DNA of 64,000 bases, from contig JAPLEB010000060.1 in assembly GCA_026391555.1 (NCBI GenBank), forward strand, positions 1-64,000, in the 5' to 3' direction. This stretch comes from Bacteroidia bacterium (GTDB lineage Bacteria; Bacteroidota; Bacteroidia; Bacteroidales; VadinHA17). The notes under the pieces were generated by a model that was given only the letters and a program-made list of their open reading frames with translations, did not search any database and was not told the DNA's origin. This document shows positions 28,876-39,000 of this stretch, in pieces. A program made the position numbers and the translations under genes. Numbering within the stretch: position 1 is the first letter of the stretch; every line of letters starts with the position of its first letter.

Positions 28876-29615
28876 TACAAAGTGTTTGTTGTTTTTCTCC
28901 AGTATCTGATCAGCAGGTAGCCGAATAACATGCCTCCCAGGTGTGCGGCATGTGCAATATCACTTCCCGGTTGTGTCACGGCTAGATAAAGTTCAATTGC
29001 ACCATAGATCATAACAAAATATTTGGCCCGTATTGGTATCGGCGGAATCAGGAGCATAAGCTGAGTGTTCGGGAAAAGGACTCCGAAAGCAAGCAGAACA
29101 CCAAATATTGCTCCCGAAGCTCCTACAGTAGGAGTATTAAGCAATATCTGCAAGTTCTTCATTGTCTCGTCGGTAAAAACTTTTCCCTCCTTAATATATG
29201 CTGTTCCTTCATTAAGAACAAGTTGCAGGTTTTCAGGACTGAGGCTATGTGCTAAGTGGTTGTATTTTAAGGCGATTACCGATTCATGAGTCAATGCTGC
29301 GCCAAGTCCGCAAATAATATAATAAATGAAAAACCGCTTTGGTCCCCAAACATTTTCAAGTACTCCCCCGAATATATACAGGGCATACATATTGAAGAAC
29401 AGATGCAATATACCACCATGCATAAACATGTGAGTGACTATCTGCAGAGGCATGAACTGTTCTGATTTCGGGAAATAGAGACCCAGTACACTGTTGAGAT
29501 CAATATCAAAAACGCTGGTTGCTGCATAATAAGCCAAAAGCATTAATACATTAATCATAATGATATTCTTCACCACCGGGGGTAAACCGAAAAAGCCTCT
29601 TCCGAATCCGTTCAT
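28872..29615 (-). CDS. Rhomboid-family intramembrane serine protease
   Basis: A 247-residue rhomboid with a canonical active site: VGASGAIFG (Ser167) and AHAAHLGGMLFGY (His225), and the HLFFNMYALYIFG block in the second helix. An insertion of about 45 residues (TAYIKEGKVFTDETMKNL) sits between helices three and four, a feature of many Bacteroidota rhomboids. It is the upstream member of the overlapping pair and lies 85 bases downstream of mutL on the same strand, so it could be part of a mutL-led unit. Confidence 0.94.
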   Translation of the reverse strand: MNGFGRGFFGLPPVVKNIIMINVLMLLAYYAATSVFDIDLNSVLGLYFPKSEQFMPLQIVTHMFMHGGILHLFFNMYALYIFGGVLENVWGPKRFFIYYIICGLGAALTHESVIALKYNHLAHSLSPENLQLVLNEGTAYIKEGKVFTDETMKNLQILLNTPTVGASGAIFGVLLAFGVLFPNTQLMLLIPPIPIRAKYFVMIYGAIELYLAVTQPGSDIAHAAHLGGMLFGYLLIRYWRKTTNTLY

Positions 29616-29700
29616 CTATAAATTATTATAACATTTTAAAACTTCAATTGTCGAGCCAAATCTCTTTTTATTCTGCCATCCGACAATTTGCCACCACTTT

Positions 29701-31509
29701 CTATTTAAATCTTTTATCAATTTCTTCAAGAGTAGTAATGCTTATCACAGGCTTTCCCTTAGGAGAATAGTTTGGAGCCTGGCAGGCAAACAGAGTATCA
29801 AAAAGATCTTCCATTTCACTATGGTTCAACGCCTTTCCATATGGAATGGCTGAAGCTCCTGCCATGGCAGCCGCAACCTTTTCTTTTGCACCTGTTGATG
29901 GATCGGCCTGTGTATTTTTATAATCCTCCAGTAAAATCTCCAGCATCTCTATGGGGTCGGAAGAATCACTGCCCGCGGGACGTCCGTTGATTGTAATTTT
30001 GTTTTTACCTGAATGCTGAATACTGAATCCAAGCAATTCCATCTCCCCTTCAATTTCTTTCAGAATAAAATAATCGGAAGGATTTAGCTCTGTAGTCACA
30101 GGGAACATATCGACCTGGCTTACAGCGCGGTTATTGCTTAGACATTCGAGAAACCTTTCGTACAGGATCCTTTCATGTGCCCTCTTCTGGTCAATTAGCA
30201 TGAGACCCGATTTGACCGTGCAGACAATATATTTATTTTTTATCTGGAAGAACTTCCTTTGTGACTCCCTGATCTTTTCAAATTGTTCAGGATTATCATT
30301 TTCTTTTTCCAGAGCGGAATAGAGTTTTTCCCAATTTGCATTGTTTTCTCTCTCGAACCTTTCAACGAATCCGGGCCTTTCAAGCGTCCGCTCCTCTCCT
30401 TCAAATGGGTTATATTGTGTATTGATCTCAATATTAGGTTGTTCGGGTATGTGTACCGATGAACTTTTTACCGGTATATCTACCAGTGCTTCATTTTCAA
30501 AATCAAGTGACGGAACAATATTAAACCTGCCAAGGGCTTCGCGCACGGAGGCCATCAATATTTGCCATATTGCTCTCTCATCCTCAAACTTGATTTCAGT
30601 CTTGGTGGGATGGATATTAATATCAATAGAAGCAGGATCGGCAGTCATGAAAATGAAATAGGAGGGTATTGCTTCTACAGGAAGGATATTCTGATAAGCT
30701 TCAACAACGGCTTTATGGAAATACGGGTGCTTCATAAAGCGGTTATTAACAAAAAAGAACTGTTCGCCGTATTTACGTCCGGCATTCTCAGGCTTCCCGA
30801 TAAATCCTTTTATACCTATAAGGCTGGTCTCCGTCTCAAGAGGAATAAGGTCCTGATTGATCTGTTTGCCTAATACTCCTATTATTCGTTGTTTTATATT
30901 ACCTGCAGTCAGGTTGTAGATTTCACTATCGTTATGATGAAGAGAAAACCGTATGTCAGGATGAGCTATTACAATCTTTTGAAATTCATTGACTATATGT
31001 CTGATTTCAGTGTTATCTGATTTAAGGAATTTACGTCGTGCCGGGATATTGAAATAAAGGTTTTTAACTGAAAAACTTGATCCGACAGGGCAGCTGCAGG
31101 GCTCCTGTGTATCAACCTTTGAACCATTAATAACTACCATTATTCCGGTGTCGCTCTCTCCCCTGCGAGTTTTAAGCTCAACCATCGCGACGGCTGCAAT
31201 AGAGGCCAGAGCCTCTCCGCGGAAGCCTTTTGTTGTGATGGCAAAAAGATCCTGTGCTGTTGTGATCTTCGATGTAGCATGCCTCTCAAATGACAATCTC
31301 GCGTCAGTCTCGGACATGCCGGAGCCATCATCTATAACTTGAATTAATGTCTTCCCAGAGTCTTTAATTTTAACCCTGATGTTCTTTGCTCCGGCATCAA
31401 CCGAATTTTCCATCAGCTCCTTTACCACGGAAGCCGGCCTTTGTATGACTTCTCCTGCAGCAATCTGGTTGGCTACCGAGTCGGGCAAAAGCTTTATCAG
31501 ATCAGGCAT
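29701..31509 (-). CDS. mutL: DNA mismatch repair protein MutL
   Basis: MutL links mismatch recognition by MutS to strand removal. The GHKL ATPase N-terminus is complete: ELMENSVDAGAKNI, IDDGSGM, TKGFRGEALASIAAV. In the C-terminal dimerisation domain, the endonuclease motif DQHAxxExxxxE is replaced by DQKRAHERILYE, so the metal His is Lys, and the second motif has become CQAPNYSPKGKPV. This indicates a MutL without nicking activity, as in enterobacteria, although no MutH is seen in the window. At 602 residues it has normal length. Confidence 0.97.
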   Translation of the reverse strand: MPDLIKLLPDSVANQIAAGEVIQRPASVVKELMENSVDAGAKNIRVKIKDSGKTLIQVIDDGSGMSETDARLSFERHATSKITTAQDLFAITTKGFRGEALASIAAVAMVELKTRRGESDTGIMVVINGSKVDTQEPCSCPVGSSFSVKNLYFNIPARRKFLKSDNTEIRHIVNEFQKIVIAHPDIRFSLHHNDSEIYNLTAGNIKQRIIGVLGKQINQDLIPLETETSLIGIKGFIGKPENAGRKYGEQFFFVNNRFMKHPYFHKAVVEAYQNILPVEAIPSYFIFMTADPASIDINIHPTKTEIKFEDERAIWQILMASVREALGRFNIVPSLDFENEALVDIPVKSSSVHIPEQPNIEINTQYNPFEGEERTLERPGFVERFERENNANWEKLYSALEKENDNPEQFEKIRESQRKFFQIKNKYIVCTVKSGLMLIDQKRAHERILYERFLECLSNNRAVSQVDMFPVTTELNPSDYFILKEIEGEMELLGFSIQHSGKNKITINGRPAGSDSSDPIEMLEILLEDYKNTQADPSTGAKEKVAAAMAGASAIPYGKALNHSEMEDLFDTLFACQAPNYSPKGKPVISITTLEEIDKRFK

Positions 31510-31689
31510 CAGTCAAAATATTTTATTAAGATATGATTAACATTTCATTAGGATCCATGTTCATAATAAGAACAGTTAATCCTGTATTTAAACAATTTTA
31601 CAAATATATAAATAATTGGTACATGACCTCTCTGAATAGATTGCGTGCAGCAATACTGTGACGATGATGATTATTTAAGTTAAGATGAG

Positions 31690-31697
31690 TATCTTTG
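31690..31697 (+). promoter_or_regulatory. -7-like element upstream of the phosphatase lipoprotein
   Basis: TATCTTTG matches the Bacteroidota -7 consensus and stands 17 bases before the ATG at 31715. I find no TTG at the usual 19-21-base distance, so this rests on one box only. Confidence 0.35.
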
Positions 31698-31714
31698 ATA
31701 AAAATTAAGTTATA

Positions 31715-32587
31715 ATGAAAAAGTTTCTTATATATTTTACTATTATATTATTCTTCGTTCTGGCCGCTTGTTCGAGCGAATCAGATAAAAATGCAATTAG
31801 AATTATGACATTAAATGTCAGGTATGATAACCCACAAGACAGTATCAATGCCTGGCCCAACAGGGCGGAGCAGGTTTGTAATTTTATTTTAAATGAAAAA
31901 CCCGATATTCTTGGTATGCAGGAAGTCTTATGGAGTCAGTATGAAGTCCTCGATTCTGTTCTGACTGAGTATACCTCAACTGGAGCAGGTCGCGATGATG
32001 GGGCTAGGGCAGGGGAGATGAACCCGGTGTTTTTCAGAAAGGAGAGGTTTGATATGGCCAGGACCATAACTTTCTGGCTCTCCGACACTCCTGAGATTCC
32101 CGGGTCGAAAGGTTGGGGAGCTTCGCTTCCGCGTATTGTAACATGGATGGAGCTTGTTGATAAAAATAACCATGAACATTTTTTCTGTTTTAATACACAT
32201 TTTGCACATGATTCTGATTCAGCAAGGATCATGAGCTCAAAAATACTCCTTAAAGAGGTTGGAAAGATAGCAGTAGGATTCCCGTTCATTATTACCGGTG
32301 ATTTCAATATGCCGCCAACCAGCACAGGCTATTCAATATTAACAGGCCCCAATGAAAGTGTTCCTTTGTTAAAAGACTCCTATGTTATTTCTGAAAAAGG
32401 ACCATTGGGCCCAACATTTACATTCAATGGTTTTTCTGAAAAGCGCAGGTCAGTAAGAATTGATTATATTTTCGTTAAGAACGGTATGAAAGTGTTGGAT
32501 CACAGGACTGTAATTAAAAAGGAACATGGAGTCTATATATCCGACCACTGGCCTGTGGAGTCGACAGTATTAATTAAGGAAAATTAA
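31715..32587 (+). CDS. Endonuclease/exonuclease/phosphatase-family lipoprotein
   Basis: The start MKKFLIYFTIILFFVLAAC is a lipoprotein signal with lipobox LAAC, placing the protein on a membrane surface. The mature part is a 270-residue EEP domain: IMTLNVRYDNPQDS and WPNRAEQV at the start, LGMQEVL (metal Glu), ITGDFNMPP, RIDYIFVK, and SDHWPVEST (Asp-His). This layout matches secreted phosphodiesterases of Bacteroidota often named after sphingomyelinase or inositol-phosphatase relatives; the substrate is open. It is convergent with the four-gene operon to its right, 46 bases apart. Confidence 0.9.
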   Translation: MKKFLIYFTIILFFVLAACSSESDKNAIRIMTLNVRYDNPQDSINAWPNRAEQVCNFILNEKPDILGMQEVLWSQYEVLDSVLTEYTSTGAGRDDGARAGEMNPVFFRKERFDMARTITFWLSDTPEIPGSKGWGASLPRIVTWMELVDKNNHEHFFCFNTHFAHDSDSARIMSSKILLKEVGKIAVGFPFIITGDFNMPPTSTGYSILTGPNESVPLLKDSYVISEKGPLGPTFTFNGFSEKRRSVRIDYIFVKNGMKVLDHRTVIKKEHGVYISDHWPVESTVLIKEN

Positions 32588-32633
32588 CCCAAAAGACTTT
32601 TTCGAACAAAACGACAGGATATTCGAAAAGCAA

Positions 32634-33494
32634 TTATTTGAGTATTTTCAGATAACATATTTTATCAGATGAGTTTTTTACAACATCCGATATCAGCCAT
32701 CCTGAATTCATTTCAAGCCGGTTGAACTCTTTTACTTTGATACACCAGCCGGGCAGATCGATTATGTGGTAAATAACCTCTTCAACATATTCGAATTTGA
32801 CTAACCCTGAATTAAGCATATAATAGAAAACAGTCAGATAATCAGGGTCATAATCTTTGGATGCATAATATTGAAGATGATCAGTATCCTCAAGAGCTCT
32901 TTTCAGATTTATAAAGTCAGTTTCGTTGCTCGATGGCGGAATGAACCTAATATAAGCAGTATCTGTTTGTAAAAAATTTAAAAGATCTCCTTTTACATTA
33001 TTAATCACCCATTTAACCATGTCTTTACCTACAATTTCCTGTGTAAGGAAAATTCGTATTGTACGAGGAGTTCCATTAAATATTACTCTTGATTTTGCTT
33101 CAGCGATTATGTTACCGGAATATTTATAGATTAAAAGGTTTTTATGAACAACCTCATTTATAAATTCCGCTTTTTCATCGATATAATTCCTTGAGTAACT
33201 CTTACCGGAAGGGTCAAGGCGAGGGTCTTTCAGGTCGAAAAGAGAATTAATCAGCCTATTCCGCGGGATTTTTGACATGAAAACCGAATCCACCGGATCT
33301 CCGTAGAAGTTGGTTATATAATTGAACCGGTCTAAAAACTCATTGAATTGTTTTGTACGTACCAGGAAGATTTTTTCATTAGGGTTCTCAGGATTAATAA
33401 TAGTTTGTGAATAGCAGAGACTATTATTAAGAACACCCAGCAAAGCAGAGAATAGTGCCGGCAATAATCTTTTATAAACCGACATTATAACCAT
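32634..33494 (-). CDS. Secreted protein of unknown function (operon member 4)
   Basis: A 286-residue protein with a signal peptide (cleavage near NSLCYSQ). I do not recognise a family with certainty. The mature part holds FLDRFNYITNFYGDPVDSVF, then LLIYKYSGNIIAEAKSRVIFNGTPRTIRIFL, whose mix of a leading helix and beta strands resembles the repeat seen in the two genes upstream. It overlaps the preceding gene by one base and is last of a four-gene unit headed by the 2183-residue surface protein. The start may be 33494 or the ATG at 33485. Confidence 0.75.
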   Translation of the reverse strand: MVIMSVYKRLLPALFSALLGVLNNSLCYSQTIINPENPNEKIFLVRTKQFNEFLDRFNYITNFYGDPVDSVFMSKIPRNRLINSLFDLKDPRLDPSGKSYSRNYIDEKAEFINEVVHKNLLIYKYSGNIIAEAKSRVIFNGTPRTIRIFLTQEIVGKDMVKWVINNVKGDLLNFLQTDTAYIRFIPPSSNETDFINLKRALEDTDHLQYYASKDYDPDYLTVFYYMLNSGLVKFEYVEEVIYHIIDLPGWCIKVKEFNRLEMNSGWLISDVVKNSSDKICYLKILK

Positions 33495-34120
33495 TATGTG
33501 TTTGTTGTTTTTGTTTCAGTTGCTTTAATATCACCCAGAAATATCTTCCATCTTTTTTCCTTAAAAAAGGCATCTTCAACAATATCAATAATAATTTCAA
33601 TATCCTTTTTAGTTACATCAGTATAGATAATGTTATCACCATTGAATCCTGTAAACTCCTGGATTATAGTTGCAGTGGAATAGTATTTGCCATCGGGACC
33701 TTTTGTAAAATCGCGGATGTAGGCAATATCATAAAATTTGATAACAACCCTTGTATATGGCAGGGATTTAAGCCTGGTCAGGTATTTCTCCATCGAACGG
33801 TTTATCTTCTGCAGTGTACCGTCAGGCAGAATAATGGATATTTCCATTTCAGCGCCTTTATAAAAAAGTTTAAGAGCTTCTTTTTCTGCCATGTTTCGTT
33901 TTTCAGCAGGCTCATCTTTGCTACCCAGGGTAACTATGTACTGTTGAAACTCATCTACCTTCTGTTTTGTCTGCTCCTTAAACAATTCTATATCCTGTTC
34001 GCTTAAGTTTATTTCGTCTACAATCTTTGCCTCCTTGCTTGTTACTGCGGTTTTTGTTTGTCCCAATGCCGCCAGACTTAGCGATAAGGCAATTATTGGC
34101 AAAAATACTCTTCTAAACAT
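33494..34120 (-). CDS. Secreted protein of unknown function (operon member 3)
   Basis: A 208-residue exported protein (signal MFRRVFLPIIALSLSLAALG). Its core, KVDEFQQYIVTLGSKDEPAEKR, then EALKLFYKGAEMEISIILPDG, follows the same order as the repeated segment of the 643-residue neighbour: a helix, GxxxDxxEK, a [FY]LKLF motif and then charged beta strands. I infer a shared NTF2-like or lipocalin-sized domain, which was not confirmed. It is 23 bases after member 2 and overlaps member 4 by one base. Confidence 0.78.
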   Translation of the reverse strand: MFRRVFLPIIALSLSLAALGQTKTAVTSKEAKIVDEINLSEQDIELFKEQTKQKVDEFQQYIVTLGSKDEPAEKRNMAEKEALKLFYKGAEMEISIILPDGTLQKINRSMEKYLTRLKSLPYTRVVIKFYDIAYIRDFTKGPDGKYYSTATIIQEFTGFNGDNIIYTDVTKKDIEIIIDIVEDAFFKEKRWKIFLGDIKATETKTTNT

Positions 34121-34143
34121 ATTATAACGTATTTCAGGTAATA

Positions 34144-36075
34144 CTACAATTTATATGCTAAACTTATTCGTATCCCAAAGTTTTTAATTTTTGTGGGTTG
34201 GTGAGTATAGGATTTTCCGAAAATATCCGTATACTTTTTCTTATCGCTTAATATGTCCGATAATCCGATAATCATCTCAGGGCCAATGTTTATTGAAGAA
34301 TAGTAACCCAGTGGAATATTAATACCTGCAGAACTATAAAAGGCCAGGTTAAATCCTTTCATGTCAATCTTCCCGGTTTCATTTATATTTTGTTTATCGT
34401 TGAAACCAAGCTCTGTAAGGCTGATATATTGTAAAACAGAAGGATTACCCGGATAGTAGCCAGATGATTTATAAGCGCCTGTATTTGAATAAGAAGCACG
34501 AACAGGAATTGAGAACTTAAAACCTGCTTCTCCATAAAATCCCAGCTTCCCTGGTTTCCCGCTCGTGAGATTTAACAGTATGGGGAGAGTCACGTAGTCA
34601 ATTGTGACCAGGGAATCATAATTTGCTTCAATTATCTTAAAGTATGAAGAGACGTTGATGTCGGTTGAAAGAGTATTATTTGTGAATTTGCCCGTCAGGT
34701 TGAAATTTTCCGAATATTTGTTGAATTCTATTCCGCTTCTTACAGCAATATTATCGGTGAAATAGTAACTCACTCCCAGTGCAGTAATAAAGCCAAATTG
34801 AGGTGACACATTCCAGGAATGCATATCCTTTGCAACCGATAAAGTTGTAATGTCTTTGGAATTTATCTGAGTCTGGCCGAATGATGCAATCAATGACATT
34901 CCAAATCCCTTGCGGGTAACAGGTCTTATAATTATTTCAGGTTTCTTTTCAGTTGTAATCCCGGGTGTTGCTTCATAAAAATTCACAGACGAAATATCAA
35001 CACTGTTTATTGCAAACCCGGAAAATGTTTTACCTGAGGCGAAAAAGGATATTTTGAATATTAGTGGGAACATTTTACGGAATACATCTTTTCCTTTAAA
35101 ACTTCCGGAGAAGAACTTATCTGCATCGATATAGGTATAAAAATTCCCCTCAGATGTCTTCATTACCTTGCCGAATTTTGCAGAGTCTGTGTTGATGGAT
35201 AAGTTTTTTATGCCATTTGGATAATCAGAAACAAACGCAACCATATAATCGGTAACAGCGATAAGGCTGTTTTGTGGTTCAGGATTGATATCATTATATA
35301 TCCTTGTTTCACCACTTTGGAAAAGTTTAAGAAAGCTTGTTTTATAAAATTCTTTGTCTTCGGCCTTTTCCTGAGGGTCTCCAATTAATGATAATAAATT
35401 AGTATAGTCCTTAAGCAAAGTTTTCAGTTCGCTCCGGATCTTTTCAATATCCACTTCGTCAAAATCTTCACTGTTAACCTCTTTGAGTGCCTGGGAATAG
35501 TTGATGACATAATTTGATGAAGCATTTCTTATACCAACAATCCTGAAATTTGTCAATGATTTGTTTTCCAGTCCAAACGCTATTCTGAAGGTCAGATCCT
35601 CACTATTTTTATTCAGGGTCTGGTTCAGGTAGTTCCCATTTATTGATTTTTTAACCAAAACGTCAATAGAGTAGACATTTTCTTCATGGTTCATAATATC
35701 ACTGACCTTTGCATTTCCCAGGTCGAGCTGGATTGATAACCCGTCAGGGTACCAAAGAATAATGTTGTATGAATATGTTTCTGCCTCATAGAATTCGCTC
35801 AGCTTATGGGCAGGATCAAGATCATTATAGATCAGTACCCGTCTATTAACAAATAATTCGAGAAAACTTTCAGAACTGCTTTTTGCTTTCCCGACATCAT
35901 TTACAACATATTCTCCCATTTGGTTTACAATAGTCTGATAATTTTCCAGGACCTTAATAGCATTGGTATAAATGATCGACTTCTCCTTAACTGAGAATTC
36001 AACAGCCTTTAATATAGGCATTTGAGTAAATACTAAAAACAGAAATAATAGTATCAGGTGTTTCATATTTCTCAT
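34144..36075 (-). CDS. Outer-membrane beta-barrel protein with duplicated N-terminal domain (operon member 2)
   Basis: 643 residues with a signal peptide. The N-terminal 380 residues have an internal duplication: YQTIVNQMGEYVVND...FLELFVNRRVLIYNDLDP (about 45-110) and YTNLLSLIGDPQEKA...FLKLFQSGETRIYNDINP (about 230-295). From about 405 it becomes a beta barrel: GFGMSLIASFGQ, FGFITALGVSYYF, KLGFYGEAGFKFSIPV, FNLAFYSSAGINIPLGYYSSINIGPE, ending FGIRISLAYKL with the aromatic-terminated last strand of outer-membrane barrels. It overlaps the giant surface protein's stop by four bases. A role as surface anchor or partner for that protein is suggested by position only. Confidence 0.82.
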   Translation of the reverse strand: MRNMKHLILLFLFLVFTQMPILKAVEFSVKEKSIIYTNAIKVLENYQTIVNQMGEYVVNDVGKAKSSSESFLELFVNRRVLIYNDLDPAHKLSEFYEAETYSYNIILWYPDGLSIQLDLGNAKVSDIMNHEENVYSIDVLVKKSINGNYLNQTLNKNSEDLTFRIAFGLENKSLTNFRIVGIRNASSNYVINYSQALKEVNSEDFDEVDIEKIRSELKTLLKDYTNLLSLIGDPQEKAEDKEFYKTSFLKLFQSGETRIYNDINPEPQNSLIAVTDYMVAFVSDYPNGIKNLSINTDSAKFGKVMKTSEGNFYTYIDADKFFSGSFKGKDVFRKMFPLIFKISFFASGKTFSGFAINSVDISSVNFYEATPGITTEKKPEIIIRPVTRKGFGMSLIASFGQTQINSKDITTLSVAKDMHSWNVSPQFGFITALGVSYYFTDNIAVRSGIEFNKYSENFNLTGKFTNNTLSTDINVSSYFKIIEANYDSLVTIDYVTLPILLNLTSGKPGKLGFYGEAGFKFSIPVRASYSNTGAYKSSGYYPGNPSVLQYISLTELGFNDKQNINETGKIDMKGFNLAFYSSAGINIPLGYYSSINIGPEMIIGLSDILSDKKKYTDIFGKSYTHQPTKIKNFGIRISLAYKL

Positions 36076-39000
36076 TTTTCGATAACGATCTTATTATTGT
36101 TAAGATATCTATCCAACCTAATATTAATCAAATATAAACCTTTTAGCTGTCCTGATAGATCGATCTGGCTCGAAAAATGCACCGTTGTCTTTTCAAATCG
36201 GATATTCATTATTTCCTTGCTACCCTGGTCGAAGATACTTATCATCAGCTCACCGAAAAGCTGGTTATCCATCTCAATTGTAAACAGTCCCGGTGAGGGG
36301 TTAGGGTAGATATTCAGACCCGCAAATGGATCAACATCCTCTATCCCGGTAACACCTGTGGGTATTGTTACAACATCACTCATTGTAAAACAGCCTTTGG
36401 CATTTGCTATGCTAACATAATACTGTCCAAGTTTACGGTTAGCGACATATAGATATTTGTCAGCTCCTGAAATCAGATTACCATTGTAATACCATTTGTA
36501 CAGTGAAGCGCTGTCGTTACTGCAGGCAAGATACCAGACTGTTGGTCCCTGGACAAAGATATATGGTTTCTCAGGAGCATCCTCAAAATACACATTGAGT
36601 ATATCAGACTGCAACTTGCATCCATTCAGGTTTGCTTCGAGAGAATAGTCACCCGGAGAAAGGAATCCTTCGAGATAAGATGATGTTGCACTGCTTATTG
36701 GTATACCATTTTTATACCACTGGTAGTAATATCCCGACACAGGACTGACATTCAGTTTGATAGGTGTCTCTCCAAGACATTTTCCGGCCTGATAATTATT
36801 TGAAGTAATAACGGGTTTATATGGCATAGGCTTAACAACCAAACCTACAGGTGTTGAGATTATTTTGCAATTTCCTGAAGAATTCACAACTTCAACGGAG
36901 AAATTACCTGAAATTTTTGGCACATAAATATTTGAGTCTGCATTTGTCAGGCCTGTACTTTCAATCATCCATCTGTAAATATACTTGTCATTATATGGTA
37001 CAGAAAGAGTTACACTATCACCTTTACAGAAACTCAGAGGAGCATCAGTTGTAATTAATGCTATCGGATAACTTGCAACGGTTACTGTCTTGGTAATGGA
37101 ATCAGCACAACCGTTACTGGCAGTAGCTTTAAGTTTAACAAGGAAATCTCCGGCATTAAGGTAACCATGTGGAGGCGGTTGTTGAGTGGTTAAAGCCTGG
37201 CCATCTCCAAAATCCCAGCTCCATGAAGTAATAGTTAGTCCATTGTTATCTGTTGTGTTTGTGATAGTTACAGGCATTCCCTGGCAGGTGATTATTGCAG
37301 AGAATCCGGTAATCGAACGAGGTTTAACAATTATATCTTTTTCAAGAGAATCTTTAACTCCCCCGTTACTTGTAATAACCAATTTGACATAATAAGTACC
37401 ACTTGCTGCAAACGTATGAACAGGATTTTGAATGGATGAAGTTGAGCCATCTTTGAAATCCCATCTCCATGATGCAATTCCATCAGCAGCTACAGATTGA
37501 TCCGTAAAGTGAGTTGGAAATCCCAGGCAAACAGTATCAGCAGAAAAGAACGTTTGGACATTCCTGACCTCAAATGAATCAACAGCTGACCAGGCTCCTC
37601 CTGCATATCCCTGGTCAACAGCCTGTACGCTCCAATAATATTTACCTGAGAGAAGATTTTTAATAAGGAAAGTTGTATCTAACTGAGCGTTGCCCATTGC
37701 AACAACTCGACGATAACCATTGATTGAGTCGGCTTGAGCCGGTAAAACATGTGACTCACCGGGGGCGGCGCCTACTCTGACATTATAGGTCATGGTTTCA
37801 TAAGGTGTTTCATCGGTTTTTACAGGGGACCAACTGAGTTTTGTAGCGCCTGGTTGATGAGTGGTTGATAGTTTTACAGGAGCTGAAGATATTTTATTTG
37901 CAGAATACTTTCCGGCTTTCATAAATGTGTTGTTGCGATAGACTTTTGGACCTATCAACATATCCAGATCGCCATCGTTATCGTAATCGCCCCAGGCTAC
38001 GGAACTGGACCATACCCCTGGTAATACAATTCCGGTTTGTTCCGTAAAGCTATTGTCTCCGTTGTTGCGGTAGATTTTGGAAATATTGACTGAACCTGTA
38101 TAACCTGTCAATAAAATATCCAGATCGCCGTCGTTGTCGTAATCACCCCAGGCTACTGAACTACCAGCTACTCCTGTTAATCCAATAGATATTTGCTCGG
38201 TAAAGCTATTGTCGCCATTGTTGCGGTAGATTTTTGAAATAAGACCTGAACCTGAACTGCCAGTCAGCAAAATATCCAGATCACAGTCGTTGTCGTAATC
38301 GCCCCAGGCTATGGAACCACTTGCAATCCCTGGTAGAGAAATTCCTGTTTGCTCAGTAAAGCTGTTGTCCCCGTTGTTGCAGTAGATTTTGGAAATAGGG
38401 TATGAACCTGCCTGACCTGTCAGCAAAATATCCAGATCTCCGTCGTTGTCGTAATCGCCCCAGTCTATGGAACTGGAATATACTCCTGTTAACGCAATAC
38501 TTGTTTGCTCTGTAAAAGTATTATCGTTGTTGTTACGATAGATTTTGGAAACAGGATTAATATTTGGAGAATTTCCAGTGGCGCCTGTCAATAAAATATC
38601 CAGATCTCCGTCGTTGTCGTAATCGCCCCAGGCTATGGAACTTTGGTAGACTCCCGTTAACGCAATGCCGGTTTGTTCGATAAAGGTATTATCGCCGTTG
38701 TTGCGATAGATTTTGGAAACTGGTCCTGAATCTGAATAACCCGTTAATAAAATATCCAGATCGCCGTCGCTGTCGTAATCGCCCCAGTCTACAGAACTCT
38801 GGTAGACTCCCGTTAACGCAATTCCGGTTAGCCTGGTAAAGGTATTGTCGCCGTTGTTGCGAAAAATACTGGAAATTTTTTCATAAGAACTATTCATACC
38901 TGTCAATAAAATATCCAGATCGCCGTCGTTGTCGTAATCACCCCAGGCTGCAGAACTGGAATTTACTCCTGTTAAAGCAATACCGGTTTGTTCTGAAAAT

